Program-made: the position numbers and the translations under genes
Shown here: piece after piece, positions 41,774 through 50,264 of the stretch
How positions within the stretch are numbered: position 1 is the stretch's first letter
Layout: each line of letters begins with the position of its first letter
The notes under the pieces: model-generated
The model's database searches: none
What the model was told of the DNA's origin: nothing
What the model saw: the letters and a program-made list of their open reading frames with translations, nothing else
Assembly (NCBI RefSeq): GCF_014905555.1
Contig: NZ_BNGS01000006.1
Span: 248,001 to 312,000 of the forward strand
Direction of reading: 5' to 3'
Origin: Streptomyces sp. Y2F8-2
Lineage (GTDB): Bacteria > Actinomycetota > Actinomycetes > Streptomycetales > Streptomycetaceae
Length of the DNA stretch: 64,000 nucleotides

Positions 41774-43396
41774 CTACGTCGTCCCCGGGCCCGGTCGCGT
41801 GCGTCCCCGCAACTCCCCCTTCACCACCTTCCCGCTCGCGTTCCTCGGAAGGGACTCGACGAACTCCACCTCCCTCGGGACCTTGTAGTTCGCCATCTCG
41901 CGGCGGGACCACGCGATCAGGTCGTCGGACGTCACCACCGCCCCCGGCCTGCGCACCACGTACGCCTTCCCCACCTCCCCCAGCCGTGCGTCCGGCACGC
42001 CGATCACCGCCGCCTCCGCAACATCCGGGTGCAGGGCCAGCAGTTGCTCGATCTCCGCCGGGTACGCGTTGAAGCCGCCCACGATGAACATGTCCTTGAT
42101 GCGGTCCGTGATGCGGAGGTTGCCCGCCGGGTCCAGTACCCCGACGTCTCCCGTGCGGAGCCAGCCGTCCCGGGTCAGGGCCTCCGCCGTGGCCGTCTCG
42201 TCCTCGAAGTAGCCCCGCATGACGTTGAATCCCCGGACCAGGACCTCACCGGGAAGCCCCGCGCCGAGCGGTTCTCCCTGCGCGTCCACCACCCGTACCT
42301 CCACTCCCGGGATCGGGCGGCCCGACGTCGTCGCGATCACCTCCGGCGGATCGCTCCTGCGGCACATCGTCACGAAACCGCTCGCTTCCGACAGGCCGTA
42401 CGCCGTCAGGACCGTCTCGACGCCGAGTTCGTCCCGCAGCCGTTCCACCAGGCGCAGCGGCACCACCGCCGCCCCCGTCACGACCAGGCGCAGAGCGGAG
42501 AGGTCGTAGGAGGCCCGCGACGGGTGGTCCAGCAGCGCCTGGTGCAGGGTGGGCGGGCCCGGCAGGACGGTCACCCGCTCCGCCGCCGTGTTCGCCAGTG
42601 CCGTGTCCACGGTGAACACCGGCTGCGGGATCATCGTCGCGCCCCGCATCAGGCAGGCCAGCACCCCGGCCTTGTAACCGAACGTGTGGAAGAGGGGGTT
42701 GACGATCAGGTAGCGGTCGCCCTGTCGCAGACCCGTCAGGTCCGCCCAGGTCTCGTAGGCCCTCAGCGTCTGCGCGTGCGTGATCACCGCGCCCTTCGTG
42801 CGGCCCGTCGTGCCCGAGGTGAAGACGATGTCCGAGGGGCGGTCGCCCGTCACGACCGACGACCTGCGCCGCACATCCGGCTCACCCACCCCCTCCCCGC
42901 TCGCGAGGAAGTCCTTCCAGGTGCGGAAGTCCGCCGGGGCGTCGTCCGCCAGGACCACCACCTGGTCCAGGTGCGGCAGGCCCGGCAACGGACCGTCCCC
43001 GGGCCCCTCCCCCGCCGCCCTCCGCAGCGACGCCACATACGACGTCCCGAGGAACGCGCCCGTCACGAACAGCAGTTTCGCCCGGACCCGGTGCAGGACG
43101 TAGGCCGCCTCCGAGCCCTTGAAGCGGGTGTTGAGCGGCACCAGGATCGCGCCCGCCGACACAGCGCCCAGAGAGGACACGATCCAGTCGAGCGTGTTCG
43201 GCGCCCAGATGCCGACGCGGTCGCCGACGCCGACGCCGTTCGCGATGCAGGCCGCCGCCGCGCGTTCGACGCGGGCACCCAGTTCGGCGTACGAGATCCG
43301 GGTACGGCCCTCGACGACCGCCTCCGTGTCGTCGTAGCGACGGGCCGCGCTCCGCACCAGCTCCGGAATGCCGCCCCACTCAAGGTCACCGCGCAC
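41774..43396 (-). CDS. FadD3-like acyl-CoA synthetase (AMP-forming)
   Basis: 540 residues, ATP-dependent CoA ligase activating a carboxylic acid. FTSGTTGRTKG (P-loop), YGLSEASG, GWLRTGD and GKVVKGELRG (catalytic Lys) are intact. Long stretches (LFHTFGYKAGVLACL, VLPGPPTLHQALLDHPSR) resemble my recollection of mycobacterial FadD3, which activates the steroid-derived acid HIP; other FadD clades remain possible. The GTG at 43396 was chosen for GGGGAGG upstream; ATG 43426 in frame lacks a site. Divergent from the Ltp2-like gene with two operator copies in the gap. Confidence 0.87.
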   Translation of the reverse strand: MRGDLEWGGIPELVRSAARRYDDTEAVVEGRTRISYAELGARVERAAAACIANGVGVGDRVGIWAPNTLDWIVSSLGAVSAGAILVPLNTRFKGSEAAYVLHRVRAKLLFVTGAFLGTSYVASLRRAAGEGPGDGPLPGLPHLDQVVVLADDAPADFRTWKDFLASGEGVGEPDVRRRSSVVTGDRPSDIVFTSGTTGRTKGAVITHAQTLRAYETWADLTGLRQGDRYLIVNPLFHTFGYKAGVLACLMRGATMIPQPVFTVDTALANTAAERVTVLPGPPTLHQALLDHPSRASYDLSALRLVVTGAAVVPLRLVERLRDELGVETVLTAYGLSEASGFVTMCRRSDPPEVIATTSGRPIPGVEVRVVDAQGEPLGAGLPGEVLVRGFNVMRGYFEDETATAEALTRDGWLRTGDVGVLDPAGNLRITDRIKDMFIVGGFNAYPAEIEQLLALHPDVAEAAVIGVPDARLGEVGKAYVVRRPGAVVTSDDLIAWSRREMANYKVPREVEFVESLPRNASGKVVKGELRGRTRPGPGTT

Positions 43397-43434
43397 GGCG
43401 TCCTCCCCACGGTACGCACAGCCCATCGCCGTAG

Positions 43435-43449
43435 CTGACTATCCGTCAG
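43435..43449. promoter_or_regulatory. Shared operator, copy E1 (FadD3-like / Ltp2-like gap)
   Basis: CTGACTATCCGTCAG, perfect core. Centre 27 bp from copy E2. The facing halves of E1 and E2 form a further palindrome GTCAGGTTA-N4-TAACCTGAC (43445-43466). Confidence 0.7.
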
Positions 43450-43461
43450 GTTAGCTGTAAC

Positions 43462-43476
43462 CTGACGGACTGTCAG
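43462..43476. promoter_or_regulatory. Shared operator, copy E2
   Basis: CTGACGGACTGTCAG, perfect core, 26 bases before the Ltp2-like ATG. Could control the plus-strand unit while E1 controls the ligase. Confidence 0.7.
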
Positions 43477-43502
43477 CCGCCGTACCCCGCGGAGGTGCAC
43501 CC

Positions 43503-44651
43503 ATGGCAGGGTTCAAGGACGCGACCGCCGTCGTCGGCATCGGGCAGACCGACTTCGCCAAGCGGCTCCCGGAGTCAGAGAAGGCCCTGGCCTGCCGTGC
43601 CGTCCTCGCCGCCCTCGACGACGCCGGGATCGCGCCCGGCGAGGTCGACGCGCTCGCCTCCTACACCATGGAGGAGACCGACGAGGTGGAGGTCGCCAAG
43701 GCCCTCGGTCTCGGGGACCTCACCTTCTTCAGCAAGGTCGGGTACGGGGGCGGCGGCTCCTGCGCGACCGTCGCCCATCTCGCCGCCGCCGTCGCCACCG
43801 GGCAGGCCACCGTCGGCGTCGCCTGGCGGTCCCGCAAGCGCGGCAGCGGGCCCAGGCCGTGGAGGAACACGACGGTCCAGCTTCCCACTCCCGCCCAGTG
43901 GACCCGGCCCTTCGGGCTCCTCAGGCCCGTCGACGAGATCGGGATGCTCGCACGCCGGTACATGCACCAGTACGGGGCGACCAGGGATCACCTCTTCAAC
44001 GTCGCCCTCGCCTGCCGGAACAGGGCCAATCAGAACCCCGCCGCGATCATGTACGAGCGGCCCCTGACCAGAGGCATGTACATGAACTCGCGGTGGATCA
44101 GTGAGCCGCTCTGCCTCTTCGACAACTGCCTGGAGACGGACGGGGCGTTGGCCTGCGTGGTCGTCTCCCGCGAGCGCGCCCGTGACTGCCGGCAACGGCC
44201 CGTCTACGTCCACGCCGCCGCCCAGGGGCTGCCCGCCCAGCACCACGGCATGGTCAACTACTGGAACGACGACCCGCTCACCGGCCCTGCCTGGACCGCA
44301 GCCCGCCACCTGTGGAAGCACGCCGACCTCACCCCCGACGACGTCGACGTCGCCCAGATCTACGACGCGTTCACGCCGCTGATCCTCCTCTCCCTGGAGG
44401 GCTACGGCTTCTGCGGCCGGGGAGAGGGCGGGGCGTTCACCGAGGGCGGGGCGCTGGAGACCGGTGGGCGGCTGCCCATCAACACGGGGGGCGGCGGGCT
44501 CTCCGAGGCGTACGTCCACGGGTTCAACCTGATCAACGAGGGCGTGAAGCAGTTGCGCGGGACCAGCACCGCCCAGGTTCCGGGCGCCGCCACCTGTCTC
44601 GTCACCGCCGGCGAGGGCGTCCCGACCTCCGCCCTTCTGCTGAGGAACTGA
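43503..44651 (+). CDS. Ltp2-like thiolase/retro-aldolase
   Basis: 382 residues of thiolase fold. VGIGQTDFAKRLPES, SYTMEETDEVEVAKALG, DLTFFSKVGYGGGGSCATV, RPVDEIGMLARRYM and GRLPINTGGGGLSEAYVHG match the remembered M. tuberculosis Ltp2, which with a DUF35 partner cleaves propionyl-CoA from the last cholesterol side-chain intermediate. Cys87 and tyrosines 287 (QIYDAF) and 337 (YVHG), where Ltp2 has functional residues, are kept. It is 12 bases from a DUF35 gene, as expected for a two-part enzyme. GCGGAGG precedes the ATG. Substrate may differ, since no steroid ring genes are seen. Confidence 0.88.
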   Translation: MAGFKDATAVVGIGQTDFAKRLPESEKALACRAVLAALDDAGIAPGEVDALASYTMEETDEVEVAKALGLGDLTFFSKVGYGGGGSCATVAHLAAAVATGQATVGVAWRSRKRGSGPRPWRNTTVQLPTPAQWTRPFGLLRPVDEIGMLARRYMHQYGATRDHLFNVALACRNRANQNPAAIMYERPLTRGMYMNSRWISEPLCLFDNCLETDGALACVVVSRERARDCRQRPVYVHAAAQGLPAQHHGMVNYWNDDPLTGPAWTAARHLWKHADLTPDDVDVAQIYDAFTPLILLSLEGYGFCGRGEGGAFTEGGALETGGRLPINTGGGGLSEAYVHGFNLINEGVKQLRGTSTAQVPGAATCLVTAGEGVPTSALLLRN

Positions 44652-44663
44652 AGGAGCCGCACC

Positions 44664-45104
44664 GTGTCCCCCGAGACCCTCCCCGCCCTCCTGTCCCCCG
44701 TCCCCGACGAGGACGGCGCCCCCTTCTGGGAGTACGCCGCCCGGGGCGAACTGCGCGTCCAGGCCTGCTCCGACTGCGGCGAGCCGCGCTTCCCGCCGAG
44801 GCCCTGCTGCCCGCACTGCCGGTCCTTCGCGAGCCAGTGGCGGCGGATGAGCGGGAGGGGGAGGATCTGGTCGTACGTCGTCCCGCACCCGCCGCTGCTC
44901 CCGGCTTACGCGGCCCAGGCCCCGTACAACGTGATCCTGGTCGAGCTGGCCGAGGCGCCGCGCATCCGCCTGGTCGGGAACCTCGTCACCGGGCCCGGCG
45001 CGTCCCTGGACTCCGTGCCGCCCGAGCGGGTCCGGATCGGTGCGAGAGTGGAGGCCGTCTTCGACGGGGACGGGTTGCCCCGGTGGGTGCTGGAGCGGTC
45101 GTGA
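44664..45104 (+). CDS. DUF35 OB-fold/zinc-ribbon partner of the thiolase
   Basis: 146 residues. A four-cysteine zinc ribbon (CSDCGEPRFPPRPCCPHC) followed by an OB-fold (GRIWSYVVPHPPLLPAYAAQ, YNVILVELAEAPRIRLVGN). DUF35 proteins pair with thiolase-fold enzymes and help bind acyl-CoA; ChsH2 uses its DUF35 domain to hold Ltp2. The GTG start is 12 bases after the Ltp2-like gene, and the stop overlaps the next start (GTGA). It lacks the MaoC-like N-terminal domain of ChsH2. Probably forms a complex with the product of the gene upstream. Confidence 0.9.
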   Translation: MSPETLPALLSPVPDEDGAPFWEYAARGELRVQACSDCGEPRFPPRPCCPHCRSFASQWRRMSGRGRIWSYVVPHPPLLPAYAAQAPYNVILVELAEAPRIRLVGNLVTGPGASLDSVPPERVRIGARVEAVFDGDGLPRWVLERS

Positions 45105-45880
45105 GTGAAGGGCTGCGGATCAGCGCCGACAAGGACACCGGGGTCGCGGTCGTCACCCTGGACCGGCCGGGGAGGCTCAACGCCGTCGACCTCGCCACGG
45201 CCGAGGAACTGGCCGCCTGCTGGCGCGCGTTCAGGTACGACGACTCCGTGCGGGCCGTCGTCCTCACCGGCGCCGGGGAGCGGGCCTTCTGCACCGGGCT
45301 CGACCGGGACGCGGACGTTCCGCAGCCCACCTCGCCGTACATGCTGGACGATCCGCTGCTGAGGATCGGCCCGAAGGCGAACGACCTGTGGAAGCCGGTG
45401 ATCGCCGCGGTGCGGGGCATGGCCTGCGGTGGGGCGTTCTACCTGCTCGGCGAGAGCGAGTTCGTCGTCGCGGACGAGACGGCTTCCTTCTTCGACCCGC
45501 ACACCACCTACGGGATGGTCAGCGCGTACGAGGCGGTGTACATGGCGCACCGGATGCCGTACGGGGAGGCCGCCCGGATGGCGCTGATGGGGACCGCAGA
45601 GCGGATCTCGGCGCGGCGGGCGTACGAGATCGGGCTCGTGTCCGAACTCACCCCACCCGGCGGCGCCTTGGAGGCCGCGGTGCGCTGTGCCGCCGTCGTC
45701 GCCGCCTGTCCGCCGGAGGGCGTGCAGGGCACCGTGCGGGCGCTGTGGGCGGCGAAGGAGGCGGCACGGGCGCAGGCCCTGGCGCAGGCGCCGGCGCTGA
45801 TCGCGCTCGGGAACCTGCCGCCGGATCGGCAGGCGGAGCTGTTCGCGGGGCGGCGGAGGGATGGGTTCCGGGTGCGGTGA
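45101..45880 (+). CDS. Enoyl-CoA hydratase/isomerase family protein
   Basis: 259 residues, crotonase fold acting on an unsaturated acyl-CoA. VVTLDRPGRLNAVDLAT, TGAGERAFCTGLDRDAD (oxyanion loop), GMACGGAFYLLGESEFVVA and FFDPHTTYGMVSAYEA are present; the glutamates at the usual catalytic place are less clear and may point to isomerase or hydrolase activity. GTG overlaps the DUF35 stop, so ligase-independent coupling of Ltp2-like, DUF35 and this gene as one operon is likely. The next gene, afsK, is convergent. Confidence 0.88.
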   Translation: MSEGLRISADKDTGVAVVTLDRPGRLNAVDLATAEELAACWRAFRYDDSVRAVVLTGAGERAFCTGLDRDADVPQPTSPYMLDDPLLRIGPKANDLWKPVIAAVRGMACGGAFYLLGESEFVVADETASFFDPHTTYGMVSAYEAVYMAHRMPYGEAARMALMGTAERISARRAYEIGLVSELTPPGGALEAAVRCAAVVAACPPEGVQGTVRALWAAKEAARAQALAQAPALIALGNLPPDRQAELFAGRRRDGFRVR

Positions 45881-46016
45881 GGCCCCGCTCGGTCCCCTCC
45901 GGGTCGCCACGGTATGGCACATCGCGACCACAGCACGTAGCGTCAGGGGTGACGGCCGCCGTCCCGCGCCCCTTCCGTCCGGTCCGGTGCGACGGCCGTC
46001 TCCCCCGCCTTGTGGC

Positions 46017-48383
46017 TCAGGACGTGCGGGACGTCCCCGTGCCCTTCTCCGCGTCCAGTGCGTACACGCAGCGGTCCTTGCTGCACGCGTACACCACGCC
46101 GTCCTTCACCACCGGGGCGCCGGTGATCTCTCCGCCGGTGGCCAGCTTCCAGCGCAGGCGGCCGTCGTCGGCCTTCAGCGTGTACAGCAGGTGGTCCGTG
46201 GAGCCGAAGTGGATGCGGCCCTCCGCGACCGCCGGGGAGCCCACGATGTCGCCGCCCGCCTGGAAGCGCCACTTGGGGGTGCCGGTGACCGCGTCGAGGG
46301 TGTACAGGCCCTTGCCGCTGCCCACGTGGACGTGCCCGGCGGCCACCAGCACCGGGTCGATCGCCGCCCGGGACTCGGTGGCGATGCGCCAGCGGTCGCG
46401 GCCGTCCGCCGGGTCGAGGGCGTAGACCGTGCCGAGGTAGTCCGCGAGGTAGACGCCGCCGCCCGTCACCGCCGGGCCCGGTGCGAAGGCGGGCGGGCTC
46501 AGGAAGACCGCCGGCGCCTCGAAGTGCCAGCGCGGCATGCCGCTCGCCACCTCCAGCGCAAGGACCCGGGTGCCGGCACAGACGTACACACAGCCGTCAC
46601 TCGCGTGGGTGAGGCGGACGGGGACACCGCCGCAGGAGGCCGCGTCACCGATGGGGTACGACCAGCGCTCCTCGCCGCTGCGGGCGTCCAGGGCGCGCAG
46701 CCGGGCGTCCTGCCACACGTACACCGTGCCGTCGTGGAGCGCGGGGCCCGCCTCCGGGGTCTCGAACTCGGTCTGCGCGCCGGTGAGCTCCCACAGCTTC
46801 CGGCCGCCGGACGCCTCCCACGCCTGGACGCCGCCGCCGCGGGTGGCGGTGACGACCGTGCCGCGGTCGGCCTTGAGGGAGTACACCCAGCCGTCCATCT
46901 GCAGCCGCCACAGATCGGTGCCCTCGCGGGCGTCCAGGGCGAACAGGGTGGGCCCGTCGGAGGCGTGGACACGGCCGTCCGCGACCGACATCGACCAGGC
47001 GACGTCGCGGGTCTTGAAGCGGCGGCGGCCGGTCGCCACGTCCAGGGCGTGCACCTCGAAGGAGGTGACGTAGACCAGGTCGTCGGCGACCGCGGGCGTG
47101 CCCCACACGTCGTTCGACATGCGGAAGCGCCACGGGCGCCAGCCGGAGGCGGCCTCCGGGGGCGCGGGCGGCGCCGGGACCGCGGGCGCCGCTCCGGGCG
47201 CGCCGTTGACCCCGGCCCCCGGACGGGACCAGGACGCGGCGAGCGCGGCGTGAGGCGGCGGCGCCTTCAGCGCGGCGGCCCGGGCGTCGGCGACCCGCGG
47301 CCCGGGGCCGATCGGCACGGAGGCGCCCGCGAGCCGCACCGGCCCGGAGTCGGGCGCGCCGACCGGCATCGGCACCGGGTCGTGGGACGGCGGGGGCGGC
47401 ACCGGGTCGTGGGAGGGCGGAGGCGGCACCGCGGGGCGCGCGCCGCCGCCGCTGCGGTTGCCGGAGGCGGAGGGCTTGGTGGCAGGGCGCCCGCCCCGGC
47501 GGGCCTCGATCAGGGTGACCGCCTTCTCGGGCAGCCACGCCGACGCCGTACCGCTGTCGTCGGAGCCGGAGCCGAACAGGTGCGGGGCGAGCTGCGCCTG
47601 GAGGTCGGCCGGGTTGGGGCGGGCGGTGGGGTCCATCTGCATGCAGGACTCGATGAGCGGGCGCAGCTCGTCCGGCAGTCCGGACAGGTCCGGGCCCTCG
47701 CGCAGCAGCATGAAGACGGTCTCGACGGGGTTGGCGCCGTGGAAGGGGGGATGCCCGGTGGCCGCGAAGACGAGCATCGAGCCCAGCGAGAACACATCGC
47801 TGGCACCGGTGACGCTGCGTGAGTCCTTGGCCTGTTCGGGGGACATGTAGGCGGGCGTGCCGACGGCCACGTTGGTCATGGTCAGACGGGTGTTCGATAC
47901 ACCGGAGGCGATCCCGAAGTCGATCACCCGGGGGCCGTCCTCCACGACGAGGACGTTCGACGGCTTCAGGTCCCGGTGGACCAGGCCCGCCCCGTGGATG
48001 GACTGCAGGGCCTCGGCCACGCCCGCCGCGAGCCAGCGCACCGCCTGGGCCGGCAGCGGGCCGCACTCGGTCACTATCTCCTCGAGGGAGGGCGCGGGCA
48101 CGTACGCGGTGGCGAGCCACGGCACGGCCGCACGGGGGTCGGCGTCGACCACGGCGGCGGTGTAGAACCCGGAGACCGCCCGGGCGGCCTCCACCTCGCG
48201 GGTGAAACGCACCCGGAACAGCTGGTCCTCGGCCAGTTCGGTGCGCACCGTCTTGATCGCCACGCGCCGGCCGGACGCCGAGCGCGCGAGATAGACCAGC
48301 CCCATGCCGCCGGCACCCAGCCGTCCCAGCACCTCGAACGGCCCGATCCGCCGCGGATCGTGCTGCGTCAGCTGATCCACCAC
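46017..48383 (-). CDS. afsK: AfsK serine/threonine kinase with PQQ beta-propeller
   Basis: 788 residues. N-terminal Hanks kinase: Gly loop GAGGMG (23-28), Lys44, HRDLKPSN (136-143), DFG at 155-157 and activation-loop Thr168, the position reported as the autophosphorylation site in S. coelicolor AfsK. A Pro-rich linker (about 330-440) leads to a C-terminal propeller of PQQ-like repeats (VYVTSFEVHALDVATGRRRF and many related). It phosphorylates AfsR, linking membrane or metabolite signals to antibiotic synthesis. GTG at 48383 gives the MVDQLTQHD start of known AfsK. Convergent with the enoyl-CoA hydratase. Confidence 0.96.
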   Translation of the reverse strand: MVDQLTQHDPRRIGPFEVLGRLGAGGMGLVYLARSASGRRVAIKTVRTELAEDQLFRVRFTREVEAARAVSGFYTAAVVDADPRAAVPWLATAYVPAPSLEEIVTECGPLPAQAVRWLAAGVAEALQSIHGAGLVHRDLKPSNVLVVEDGPRVIDFGIASGVSNTRLTMTNVAVGTPAYMSPEQAKDSRSVTGASDVFSLGSMLVFAATGHPPFHGANPVETVFMLLREGPDLSGLPDELRPLIESCMQMDPTARPNPADLQAQLAPHLFGSGSDDSGTASAWLPEKAVTLIEARRGGRPATKPSASGNRSGGGARPAVPPPPSHDPVPPPPSHDPVPMPVGAPDSGPVRLAGASVPIGPGPRVADARAAALKAPPPHAALAASWSRPGAGVNGAPGAAPAVPAPPAPPEAASGWRPWRFRMSNDVWGTPAVADDLVYVTSFEVHALDVATGRRRFKTRDVAWSMSVADGRVHASDGPTLFALDAREGTDLWRLQMDGWVYSLKADRGTVVTATRGGGVQAWEASGGRKLWELTGAQTEFETPEAGPALHDGTVYVWQDARLRALDARSGEERWSYPIGDAASCGGVPVRLTHASDGCVYVCAGTRVLALEVASGMPRWHFEAPAVFLSPPAFAPGPAVTGGGVYLADYLGTVYALDPADGRDRWRIATESRAAIDPVLVAAGHVHVGSGKGLYTLDAVTGTPKWRFQAGGDIVGSPAVAEGRIHFGSTDHLLYTLKADDGRLRWKLATGGEITGAPVVKDGVVYACSKDRCVYALDAEKGTGTSRTS

Positions 48384-48608
48384 TTGCCTGCCACCTCCCC
48401 GTACGGGTCGCGTCATGCGCCTTGTGCACGCGACCCCGTGCAGCGTCTCACCACCGCACCGCCATGGCGGCACGCACCCCGATTCTTCCTGTCCGGGCGT
48501 GTGGAAGCTAACCCGAGGGCGGAACGGGGTGTCTCAGGACAAAAGCATGGCGCACGAGGGTACGGGAAGCGGGCGCCCGCATGGTGGAACAGGGGCCTGC
48601 GGGGGCCG

Positions 48609-49346
48609 TCAGCGCTGGAGAAGCGCGAAGCTCGCCCCCTGGTCGTCGCTGACCACCGCCACCCGTCCGTACGAGGTGTCGAACGCCGGTACCTGTACGC
48701 GCCCGCCCAGCCGGGCCACCGCACCGAGCGCCGCCGCGCCGTCCCGGACGCCGAAGTGGACGAGGAAGTGCGGCGGCATCTCGGCGGGGAAGACGTCCTC
48801 GAGCGGAGCCCGCCCGAAGTCGGGGACGGCGCCGGGGCCGAACAGGGCGTCGTGGAAGAGGCCGGTGTAGAAGGTGTTCGCGGAAGCGGTGTCCCGCGTG
48901 TACAGCTCGGCCCAGGTGAAGGAGCCGGGTTCGTGCCGCTTGCCGAAGCCCGCGTGCGCACCGGCCTGCCAGAGCCCGAACACGGCGCCCTCGGGGTCGG
49001 CGGCCAGCGCGGCGGTGCCGAGGCCGTCCACGGGCTCGGGCAGGGCGACGACCTGGCCGCCGGCCGCCAGGATCCGCCGGGCCAGCGCGGTGGCGTCGGG
49101 GGTGGCGAAGTACACCGTCCAGACGGTGGGCATCCGCCCGTCGACCTTGCGGTTCAGCGCGGCCACCGGTTCGCCGCCGAGGTGCGCCCACACGGATGAG
49201 CCGGGCGCCTCCTCGAAGCTCCACCCGAAGAGCTCGCCGTAGAACCGCTTGCCCGCCTCGACGTCGGGCAACTGCGCGTCGATCCAGCACGGCACCCCCT
49301 CGGGGAAGGGGCCGTCGTGCGAAGACGATGGCGGATTTTCGGCCAT
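48609..49346 (-). CDS. VOC-superfamily protein (two glyoxalase-like domains)
   Basis: 245 residues made of two similar halves, as in many actinobacterial glyoxalase/bleomycin-resistance-like proteins. First half: VPCWIDAQLPDVEAGKRFYGELFGW; second half: GSFTWAELYTRDTASANTFYTGLFHD. Each ends with an acidic metal-ligand region (DPEGAVFGLWQ, DDQGASFALLQ). Substrate unknown. Monocistronic, 262 bases upstream of afsK (same strand). ATG at 49346 is the natural start. Confidence 0.88.
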   Translation of the reverse strand: MAENPPSSSHDGPFPEGVPCWIDAQLPDVEAGKRFYGELFGWSFEEAPGSSVWAHLGGEPVAALNRKVDGRMPTVWTVYFATPDATALARRILAAGGQVVALPEPVDGLGTAALAADPEGAVFGLWQAGAHAGFGKRHEPGSFTWAELYTRDTASANTFYTGLFHDALFGPGAVPDFGRAPLEDVFPAEMPPHFLVHFGVRDGAAALGAVARLGGRVQVPAFDTSYGRVAVVSDDQGASFALLQR

Positions 49347-49489
49347 GCTGCCAAGCTAACGTGCACGACCCGTGGAGCGCTCGCGGGGGTACTCCCTTTT
49401 CACCGCCCCCGAAGCGGGTGCAGGCCCCTGTACTCCCCATTTGCAGTCGGCCGAATCGCGCTTCGATCACCCCTCGGTAAGCTGACGGC

Positions 49490-50137
49490 ATGACAGGACA
49501 AGTGCGTACCGTCGACGGCCGCGTGGCCGGTCGACGCGGGCAGGCGACGCGGCAGAAGCTGCTCGACTGCCTCAGCGAGATGCTCAGCTCCTCGCCTTAC
49601 CGCGACGTCAAAGTCATTGATGTCGCCCGGAAGGCGGGGACGTCACCGGCGACCTTCTACCAGTACTTCCCGGACGTCGAGGGCGCCGTCCTCGAGATCG
49701 CGGACCAAATGGCCGCGGAGGGTGCCGGGTTGACCCAGCTGCTCGAAGGCCGCTCCTGGGCCGGGAAGGCCGGCTGGCAGACCGCGCAGGAACTCGTGGA
49801 GGGCTTCCTGGAGTTCTGGCGCAAACACGACGCCATCCTGCGCGTGGTGGACCTCGGCGCGGCCGAGGGTGACAAGCGCTTCTACAAGATCCGCATGAAG
49901 ATCCTCAACTCGGTGAACAACTCCCTCGCGGACTCGATCTCCGAGCTCCAGTCCAAGGGCAGGGTCGACAAGGACGTGAACCCGGCGGCCGTGGCGGGCG
50001 CGCTCGTGGCGATGCTGGCGTCCGTGTCCTCCCACCAGAAGGGCTTCACGTCCTGGGGCGTCAAGCAGGCCGAACTGAAGCCGAACCTCGCGTTGTTGGT
50101 GTACCTGGGCGTCACCGGCAGGAAGCCGACGAAGTAG
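49490..50137 (+). CDS. TetR-family transcriptional regulator
   Basis: 215 residues. The N-terminal helix-turn-helix reads TRQKLLDCLSEMLSSSPYRDVKVIDVARKAGTSPATFYQYF; the rest is the helical sensor domain. It is the only TetR gene in the window and so the nearest candidate to read the CTGAC-N5-GTCAG sites, but its own promoter has only a half-like CTGAC (49482-49486) and no full palindrome. It may instead control other genes, and is convergent with the nearby acyl-CoA dehydrogenase operon. ATG at 49490 is the first start and begins the conserved region. Equivalent to the S. coelicolor TetR near afsK in my memory. Confidence 0.9.
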   Translation: MTGQVRTVDGRVAGRRGQATRQKLLDCLSEMLSSSPYRDVKVIDVARKAGTSPATFYQYFPDVEGAVLEIADQMAAEGAGLTQLLEGRSWAGKAGWQTAQELVEGFLEFWRKHDAILRVVDLGAAEGDKRFYKIRMKILNSVNNSLADSISELQSKGRVDKDVNPAAVAGALVAMLASVSSHQKGFTSWGVKQAELKPNLALLVYLGVTGRKPTK

Positions 50138-50264
50138 CCTCCCGGCCACGGCACTCGCCGCGACGGCGCAAGTCCTGTCACCGAGGCGGCGGTTCACCCG
50201 AGTGGACCGCCGCCTGTCGCGCCGTCCGGCCCACCGTGCCAGTGCCCCGTGTCCAGGAGTGCGG

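Noticed and set aside
45941..45954. CGTCA-GGGG-TGACG inverted repeat between the enoyl-CoA hydratase and afsK
   Set aside because: The half-sites face the opposite way from the shared operator, and the place is between two gene ends, not a promoter.
49482..49496. CTGACGGCATGACAG at the TetR start as an operator copy
   Set aside because: The right half is GACAG, not GTCAG; not symmetric and it overlaps the start codon.
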